A stretch of DNA of 64,000 nt from Intrasporangiaceae bacterium URHB0013 (GTDB lineage: Bacteria; Actinomycetota; Actinomycetes; Actinomycetales; Dermatophilaceae). The notes under the pieces are model-generated. The model did no database searches, was not told where the DNA came from, and worked only from the letters and a program-made list of their open reading frames with translations. Below are positions 58,331-64,000 of the stretch, one piece after another. The translations under genes and the position numbers were made by a program. The stretch covers positions 310,001 to 374,000 of the forward strand of contig JIBA01000014.1 of the NCBI GenBank assembly GCA_000620545.1, written 5' to 3'. The first letter of the stretch is position 1, and each line of letters opens with the position of its first letter.

Positions 58331-59311
58331 TCAGTCCGCGCTGCGCTCCTCGAGCTCTCGCGCGGTCTCCACGGCTGCCCGCTGCACCGCCCGGGCGACG
58401 TCCGGCGCGGCAGTGGCCAGCCCACACGCGGGCGTGACGACGACGTCCATGAGTGCCGTGAGCGGCAGGCCGGTCCTCGTCCACGCCTCGACGAGCTCCG
58501 TGGCGAGCTCCTGCGGCCGCGTGCGGCTCCCGTCGGTGGGCACGACTCCGGCGTGAAGGCGTATGCCGTCCTCCACCGCGACGGCGACGCCCTCCCACTC
58601 GCGGGGGCGGAGCACGGAGGTGTCGAGCGACAGGGCGGTCGGAGAAGCCGCGCGCAGGAGCGGCAGCGGCGGGCTGGCCGCGCAGCAGTGCACGACCGTG
58701 TCGCCGTCATGGGCTGCGAGCACGGTCCTCAGCCCGTTCGCGGCCACCTGTGGGTCGAGGCTCGGGAGGCGACCGAAGCCCGACGAGGTCGGCAGCCGGC
58801 CGGCGAGCACGGTGGGCAGGCTGGGCTCGTCGACCTGGAGCACGACCTCCGCACCCGGGACGAGGCGGCGCACCGCAGCGACGTGCAGGCGCACGCCCTC
58901 TGCGAGCGAGTCGACGAGGTCCCGGCTGGCGCCGTCGTCGACGATGACGCGTTCACCGCGCGAGAGCCACACGTTGGCCGCCAGGGTCCACGGCCCGACG
59001 ACCTGGAGCTTGAGCGGCCCGGTGTGACCGTCGAACGCCTCGGCGAGCTCGTCGAGGTCCTCGCGGAGCAGTGCCCCGGTGCGCGAGGCGTCGCGCCCGG
59101 GCCTGTCGACGAGTCGCCAGCCGATCGGCTGCAGGTCGACCGGAAGGTCCACGAGCAGACCCGCCGTACGCCCGACCATGTCGGCGCCCGGCCCGCGCGC
59201 CGGCAGCTCGGGCAGGTGGGGCAGCTGGCCGTCGAGGAGCTCACGCACCTGTCCCAGCGCGTCACGCACGGAGGTGCCGGGCCAGGAGCCGATGCCGGTA
59301 GCGAGGGTCAC
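58331..59311 (-). CDS. MetE-like C-terminal-domain protein (Rv3015c type)
   Basis: 326-aa barrel related to the catalytic half of cobalamin-independent methionine synthase. The zinc-site residues appear as VVHCCAASPP and TPACGLATA, and QVDEPSLPTVL matches the MetE substrate loop. It lacks the N-terminal MetE half, so the methyl donor and acceptor are unclear. The same gene neighbours ligA in mycobacteria. Confidence 0.82.
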   Translation of the reverse strand: MTLATGIGSWPGTSVRDALGQVRELLDGQLPHLPELPARGPGADMVGRTAGLLVDLPVDLQPIGWRLVDRPGRDASRTGALLREDLDELAEAFDGHTGPLKLQVVGPWTLAANVWLSRGERVIVDDGASRDLVDSLAEGVRLHVAAVRRLVPGAEVVLQVDEPSLPTVLAGRLPTSSGFGRLPSLDPQVAANGLRTVLAAHDGDTVVHCCAASPPLPLLRAASPTALSLDTSVLRPREWEGVAVAVEDGIRLHAGVVPTDGSRTRPQELATELVEAWTRTGLPLTALMDVVVTPACGLATAAPDVARAVQRAAVETARELEERSAD

Positions 59312-59459
59312 CGCGCCAGCCTAGGGCGACGCGACGGCGGCGCCGCCACTGCGGTCCCCCCGGTCCAAGGGGCGCACCGTCGCACGTCTCAATCCCTTGA
59401 GCGTGCCCTCCCAGCCGTCGCGCACTGGTCGGCCAGGGGCACGCAGTAGCGTGGCGCCG

Positions 59460-60347
59460 GTGCGACGCCACGACTTCTCCGGACCAGCCGACCTGCGCGC
59501 GATGCAGGATTTCGCCTCGCGGCTCTGGTCACCGACGAGTCGCTTCCACCCCGGCCAGCTGGCGTGGAGCCGGTACCACCGACCTGTCGACCCGAGCAGG
59601 CTCGACGAGGGCGAGGCCATCGCCATCTGGACGGAGGGCGGCGAGGTGCTCGGCTTCGGGTGGGCCGAGGCACCGGACTGGCTCGAGCTGCAGGTCGCTC
59701 CCGAGCGGCCCGACGTCGCCGCCGAGATCATCGACTGGTTCGAGGAGGTGAGCGACGCAGAGACGCAGTCAGCGCTCGTCATGGAGGACGATGTCGCCGA
59801 GCCGGCACTTGCTGCAGCGGGATTCACACCACACGCCGATGACCCCTTCTTCACGCACCACGTGCTCGACCTCGTCGACCTTCCCCCGGTGCCGCGCATT
59901 CCCGGCTATCGCTTCAGGCACGTCGGGCCGCACGAGGCTCGCGACCGTGCTGCCGTGCATGCCGCCTCCTGGTCGGATCTCGGGGCGTCGACGATCGACG
60001 AGCAGGCCTACGAGCAGGTCATGGCCGCGTGGCCCTACCGGCCGGACCTCGACTGGGTGGCCGTCGACGCCGACGACCGGATGGTGGCCTCGGCCCTCGT
60101 CTGGCTCGACCCGGCCCGCGGCGCGGGCCTCCTGGAGCCGGTGGGCTGCGTACCCGAGCACCGCGGCCGGGGACTCGCTCGCGGGGTGACCCTGGCCGCG
60201 GTGCACCGGCTCGCCGAGGTGGGCGCTACTGCGGCACAGGTCAGTCCGCGTGGCGACGACGGCTATCCGGCCCCGCAGCGCCTCTACCGTTCGATGGGCT
60301 TCCGCCCGTGCGCGCGCACGGTCACGTGGAGCCGGTCGCTGGACTGA
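59460..60347 (+). CDS. GNAT-family acetyltransferase (two-domain)
   Basis: 295-aa protein. The C-terminal GNAT domain has the acetyl-CoA loop [28 protein letters not shown] and ends [13 protein letters not shown]; the N-terminal half looks like a degenerate GNAT copy. GTG at 59460 chosen because TAGCGT (59447-59452) lies 7 bases upstream, giving a leaderless start; a TTG at 59397 opens the frame earlier. Its last 26 bases overlap the convergent mnmA. Confidence 0.8.
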   Translation: MRRHDFSGPADLRAMQDFASRLWSPTSRFHPGQLAWSRYHRPVDPSRLDEGEAIAIWTEGGEVLGFGWAEAPDWLELQVAPERPDVAAEIIDWFEEVSDAETQSALVMEDDVAEPALAAAGFTPHADDPFFTHHVLDLVDLPPVPRIPGYRFRHVGPHEARDRAAVHAASWSDLGASTIDEQAYEQVMAAWPYRPDLDWVAVDADDRMVASALVWLDPARGAGLLEPVGCVPEHRGRGLARGVTLAAVHRLAEVGATAAQVSPRGDDGYPAPQRLYRSMGFRPCARTVTWSRSLD

Positions 60348-61470
60348 AACGCCGCCGCATCCCGTGCTGACCACTCGCGCGCTCGAGGCCCGACGCGGCG
60401 ATCGTGGCGGACCCCACGACACGAGTCCCCTCGTAGAGCACGACGGACTGCCCGGGCGCCACACCCCGGACCCGGCCCTCGAGCCGGACCTCGACCCGGT
60501 CGCCTTCCGCCCACGCCGTCGCGGGGTACTCCTCGCCGTGCGCCCGCACCTGGGCGCCGACGTGCACGATGCCGTCGGGCGCGGGACCGCACCACCGGGC
60601 GTGGTCCCCCGTGATCGCGTTGACGCCGAGGAGGTCGGCGGCGCCCACGACCACCTGGTTGGCCTCGGGACGCACCTCGACGACGTAGCGCGGCTCACCG
60701 TCGGCGGCAGGCCGCGACAGACCGAGTCCGCGCCGCTGACCGACCGTGTAGGCGAAGGCCCCCGCATGGTGTCCCACGACGTCACCGGACGTGTCGACGA
60801 TCTCCCCGGGCGACTCGCCGAGCTCGCGCGTCAGCCAGCCCCGGGTGTCGCCGTCGGCGATGAAGCAGATGTCGTGGCTGTCCGGCTTCCTGGCGATGAA
60901 GAAGCCACGCTCGGCCGCCTCCTCGCGGATGCGCGGCTTGGTGGTGTCGCCGAGCGGGAAGAAGGACCGGGCCAGCTGGTCGGCGTCGAGCACTCCGAGG
61001 ACGTAGCTCTGGTCCTTGGCCGCGTCGACGGCGCGGTGCAGCTCTCGCCGCACCTTCCCGGTCCCGTCGTCGGTCTCCACCACCTGGGCGTAGTGGCCCG
61101 TGGCGACCGCGTCGAAGCCAAGGGCGAGCGCCTTGTCGAGCAGGGCAGCGAACTTGATCTTCTCGTTGCAGCGCAGGCACGGGTTCGGCGTGCGGCCGGC
61201 GGCGTACTCCGCGCGGAAGTCGTCGACGACGTCACGCTTGAACCGGGCCGCCATGTCCCACACGTAGAAGGGGATGCCGAGCACGTCCGCCACCCGTCGC
61301 GCGTCACCGGCGTCCTCGATGGTGCAGCACCCGCGCGCCGACTCACGCAGCGTCGCGGCGCTCTGGCTCAAGGCGAGGTGCACGCCGACGACCTCGTGGC
61401 CGGCGTCGAGCATGCGGGCGGCGGCCACCGCCGAGTCGACGCCACCGCTCATCGCCGCCACGACCCTCAC
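60322..61470 (-). CDS. mnmA: tRNA 2-thiouridylase
   Basis: 382-aa enzyme that thiolates the wobble uridine of Lys, Glu and Gln tRNAs. The ATP PP-loop is [10 protein letters not shown] at the N terminus, and the catalytic Cys pair is in [14 protein letters not shown] and [13 protein letters not shown] start overlaps the iscS stop (GTGA), coupling it to its sulfur donor. Confidence 0.95.
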   Translation of the reverse strand: MRVVAAMSGGVDSAVAAARMLDAGHEVVGVHLALSQSAATLRESARGCCTIEDAGDARRVADVLGIPFYVWDMAARFKRDVVDDFRAEYAAGRTPNPCLRCNEKIKFAALLDKALALGFDAVATGHYAQVVETDDGTGKVRRELHRAVDAAKDQSYVLGVLDADQLARSFFPLGDTTKPRIREEAAERGFFIARKPDSHDICFIADGDTRGWLTRELGESPGEIVDTSGDVVGHHAGAFAYTVGQRRGLGLSRPAADGEPRYVVEVRPEANQVVVGAADLLGVNAITGDHARWCGPAPDGIVHVGAQVRAHGEEYPATAWAEGDRVEVRLEGRVRGVAPGQSVVLYEGTRVVGSATIAASGLERASGQHGMRRRFSPATGST

Positions 61471-62657
61471 GACGCGTTCGCCTCCCGTGCGCGACGGGCC
61501 CGGTCGATGGCCGCAGGGAGGGCCTCGATGAAGGTGTCGACGTCGGCACGGGTCGACGTGTGTCCGAGGGTCAGGCGCAAGGCCCCCCGCGCGTCGCTCT
61601 CGGCCACCCCCATCGCCAGCAGGACGTGGCTCGGCTGCGGCACCCCGGCCTGGCACGCGGAGCCGGTCGAGCAGGAGACCCCGGCCGCGTCGAGCAGGTA
61701 CAGCAGTGAGTCGCCGTCGCACCCGGGCACCAGCAGGTGCACGTTGCCCGGCAGTCGGCTCACACCGTCGCCGCGCTGCCAGACACCGGAGGGTCGGATG
61801 TCGGGCGAGATCGCCATGGCGCGCTCGATGAGGTCGTCGCGCAGGGCCACGAGCCGGGCGGACTCCTCGGCGATCGACCCGGTGGCCTCGACGAGCGCGG
61901 CGGCGAAGCCGACGATGGCCGGGGCGTCGAGCGTGCCGGAGCGCACCTGCCGCTCCTGCCCACCGCCGTGAGTGAGCGCGACGAGCTTCGCGTCGCGTCG
62001 CGCGACGAGGGCGCCGACACCGATGGGGCCACCGAGCTTGTGCGCGGTGACCGACATGAGGTCGGCGCCGCTCGCCTCGAAGTCGACGGCCAGGTGACCG
62101 GCGGCCTGCACGGCGTCCGTGTGGAACGGGACCCCGAACTCGTGCGCCACGTCGGCGATGGCCCGGACGTCCTGGACGGCCCCGACCTCGTTGTTGGCCC
62201 ACATCACCGACACGAGGGCGACCGAGTCGGGGTCGGCCGCGATGGCGGCGCGGACGGTGGCGGGCTCGACGACTCCGTCGGGCGTGCACTCGAGCCAGGT
62301 GACCTTGGCGCCCTCGTGGGCGACGAGGAAGTCGACGCAGTCAAGGACGGCGTGGTGCTCGGTGACACCGACGAGTAGGCGCACACGCGCGGGGTCGCCG
62401 TCCCGGCGAGCCCAGTAGCTGCCCTTGACCGCGAGGTTGTCGGACTCGGTACCGCCGGACGTGAAGATGATTTCCGAGGGGCGTGCGCCGAGGCAGCGGG
62501 CGATCTTCTCGCGTGACTCCTCGACGGCCCGACGTGCAGCGCGACCCGTGCGGTGGAGGGACGAGGCATTGCCCACGACCGCGAGCTGCTCCGTCATCGC
62601 CGCGAGGGCAGCAGGAAGCATCGGCGTCGTCGCCGCATGGTCGAGATAGGTAGTCAC
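61467..62657 (-). CDS. iscS: Cysteine desulfurase
   Basis: 396-aa PLP enzyme taking sulfur from cysteine. PLP Lys is in [13 protein letters not shown], and the catalytic loop Cys in [20 protein letters not shown]. The GTG start (62657) gives [13 protein letters not shown], the conserved N terminus. Immediately precedes mnmA, so it probably serves tRNA thiolation. Confidence 0.94.
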   Translation of the reverse strand: MTTYLDHAATTPMLPAALAAMTEQLAVVGNASSLHRTGRAARRAVEESREKIARCLGARPSEIIFTSGGTESDNLAVKGSYWARRDGDPARVRLLVGVTEHHAVLDCVDFLVAHEGAKVTWLECTPDGVVEPATVRAAIAADPDSVALVSVMWANNEVGAVQDVRAIADVAHEFGVPFHTDAVQAAGHLAVDFEASGADLMSVTAHKLGGPIGVGALVARRDAKLVALTHGGGQERQVRSGTLDAPAIVGFAAALVEATGSIAEESARLVALRDDLIERAMAISPDIRPSGVWQRGDGVSRLPGNVHLLVPGCDGDSLLYLLDAAGVSCSTGSACQAGVPQPSHVLLAMGVAESDARGALRLTLGHTSTRADVDTFIEALPAAIDRARRAREANAS

Positions 62658-62845
62658 CCACCGATTCTAGGACGCCTGCGCGTCCCTCCCGGACCGCCCG
62701 CGGGACGAGGCCGCCGGCCCGTCCGAGGCCAGCGCGTATGCCGTCCCGTCGGCTACCCACGCGTAACCTCCCGCCGCGGCGCCTCGTTGGCCAGTCACGT
62801 CGCCACCCTCCACCGTCGCGGGGTGGCCCAGCAGAGAGGGATCTC

Positions 62846-64000
62846 ATGCGATCGACCACCACCCGCCGCCTCCGTCTCGGGGCGGTGACCGTGGCTGCAG
62901 CCACGGCCTTCACCTCCGCCACCGTCGCTGCGGTCGCCTCGGCCGCACCGGCGTCGTCCGGTCCGCTGACCGCCGGCCTGACGGGCGCGACCGGGCTCCT
63001 GGGCTCGTCACAGGCCAAGGCCCCGCTGTCGACCTGGCTCTCGAAGAAGTGGTCGACGCTCTCGGCGGTCAGCCCGACGACGGTGCTGGTCCACGCAGTA
63101 GACGTCTCGACGGCGCGCCGGGCCGCCATCGCCTCGGGCCTGGCGGTCCGAGACAGCTACGACAAGATCGGCGTCGTCGTGGCCGCCGGCCTGCCGCGCC
63201 AGATCGATGCCGTCCGTTCCGTGCCCGGCGTGACCTACGTCGAGGGCAACCAGCCCATCGACATGTTCCTCTCGACCTCCAACACGGCCACCCGCGGCTC
63301 CGAGGCACGGGCCACCCTGACCGGGTCCGACGGCACGGCCCTCGACGGTTCCGGGGTGAGCGTGGCCGTCATCGACTCGGGGGTCGACCCCACGCACCCG
63401 TTCCTGCGGAACACGGACGGCACCTCGGCCGTCGTGAAGAACCTCAAGATGGTGTGCGACCCGCTCGAGCTGCTCCCCTGCCAGTCCGTGGACGCCGGCA
63501 GCCTCAACACCGACCTGCTGGCCGCCGGTGGCCACGGCATGCACGTCTCGGGCATCGTCGCCGGTCGTGACGTCACCCTGTCGGACGGCACGAAGATGCA
63601 CGGCGCGGCGCCCGGGGCCAGCATCGTCAGCCTCAGCACCGGCGCGGTGCTCCTCATCGTCGGTGCCGACTCGGCGCTCAACTGGGTCCTCGAGCACCAC
63701 GCCGCGCCGTGCGGTGCGGACGTCCCGGCCACCACCTGCCCGCCGATCAAGGTCACGAGCAACTCCTACGGGCCGACGGGCGGCGGCGAGTTCGACCCGA
63801 GCTCGGCGACGGTGAAGCTGCAGCGCGCCCTCGTCAGTGAAGGTGTCGTGTCGGTCTGGGCCAACGGCAACGACGGCGGGGACGGCTCCGCCAACCTGTC
63901 CAACCCTCCGGGCCAGGACCCCACCGGGGGCATCATCTCCGTCGCGTCCTACAACGACCATGACACCGGCACGCGGAGCGGCACGGTGAGCGACTTCAGC
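62846..64000 (+). CDS. Secreted S8 (subtilisin-like) protease, cut by the window edge
   Basis: At least 385 residues, open to the end of the window. A long signal peptide (LGAVTVAAATAFTSATVAAV) is followed by a prodomain-like region, the catalytic Asp in VAVIDSGVDPTHPFL, His in GGHGMHVSGIVAG, and the oxyanion Asn region NSYGP. The catalytic Ser lies beyond 64000. GAGAGGGA precedes the ATG. Divergent from iscS. Confidence 0.88.
   Translation, partial: MRSTTTRRLRLGAVTVAAATAFTSATVAAVASAAPASSGPLTAGLTGATGLLGSSQAKAPLSTWLSKKWSTLSAVSPTTVLVHAVDVSTARRAAIASGLAVRDSYDKIGVVVAAGLPRQIDAVRSVPGVTYVEGNQPIDMFLSTSNTATRGSEARATLTGSDGTALDGSGVSVAVIDSGVDPTHPFLRNTDGTSAVVKNLKMVCDPLELLPCQSVDAGSLNTDLLAAGGHGMHVSGIVAGRDVTLSDGTKMHGAAPGASIVSLSTGAVLLIVGADSALNWVLEHHAAPCGADVPATTCPPIKVTSNSYGPTGGGEFDPSSATVKLQRALVSEGVVSVWANGNDGGDGSANLSNPPGQDPTGGIISVASYNDHDTGTRSGTVSDFS

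Overview
The window is a GC-rich (about 70%) chromosomal segment from an actinobacterium, most likely a member of the Micrococcales close to Intrasporangiaceae. Codon use, tight ATGA/GTGA gene overlaps, many apparently leaderless starts and the gene order all point that way. The series iscS - mnmA - small MetE-like protein - ligA - gatC/gatA/gatB - ilvB/ilvN/ilvC - serA - leuB matches, with insertions, the backbone order I recall from Mycobacterium tuberculosis (Rv2995c to Rv3025c). I see no phage, insertion sequence, CRISPR array, tRNA or rRNA. The genus call is an inference.

Layout: 1-5.1 kb is a biotin block, a BioQ-type repressor divergent from bioB-bioA-bioF-bioD with two tandem operators between them. 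5.1-6.9 kb is citramalate synthase (cimA) behind a leader peptide and attenuator. 7.0-13.9 kb is a gamma-glutamylation catabolic operon on the minus strand (APC permease, FadR-type regulator, glutamine synthetase-like ligase, aldehyde dehydrogenase, SDR, PuuD-like hydrolase). 14-31 kb carries ilvE, leuB, serA, ilvC, ilvN, ilvB and ilvD, with acetyltransferases, a PhyH oxygenase and an AraC regulator between them. 31-35 kb holds a SixA phosphatase and a TetR / degenerate ABC ATPase / YhgE-Pip membrane protein unit. 35-38 kb is a Tat multicopper oxidase, a small membrane protein and a signal peptidase. 38-43 kb has a BNR-propeller plus MoaD-like pair, a 2-hydroxyacid dehydrogenase, a MOSC protein, a PQQ-type sugar dehydrogenase lipoprotein and a frameshifted DUF937-like gene. 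43-47 kb is gatCAB. 47.8-52.8 kb is a five-gene branched-chain-type ABC importer. 53-64 kb has ligA, an acyl-CoA ligase, an L,D-transpeptidase, the MetE-like protein, mnmA, iscS and the start of a secreted subtilisin-like protease.

How it works together: cimA, leuB, ilvB/N/C/D and ilvE cover much of Ile/Leu/Val synthesis. Three of these loci (cimA, leuB region, ilvB) have a short leader peptide rich in Ile, Leu and Val, each starting at or near the predicted transcription start and each followed directly by a hairpin at its stop codon. This suggests coordinated ribosome-mediated attenuation.

The most unusual signals are at the DNA level. The heptamer GGCATAC/GTATGCC occurs 31 times by eye where base composition predicts about 6, in several reading frames and on both strands, and as inverted pairs in intergenic hairpins. 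Two arrays of short inverted repeats sit in convergent intergenic regions (29.0-29.2 kb and 43.16-43.44 kb). A third small 22-bp tandem repeat lies at 56.8 kb.
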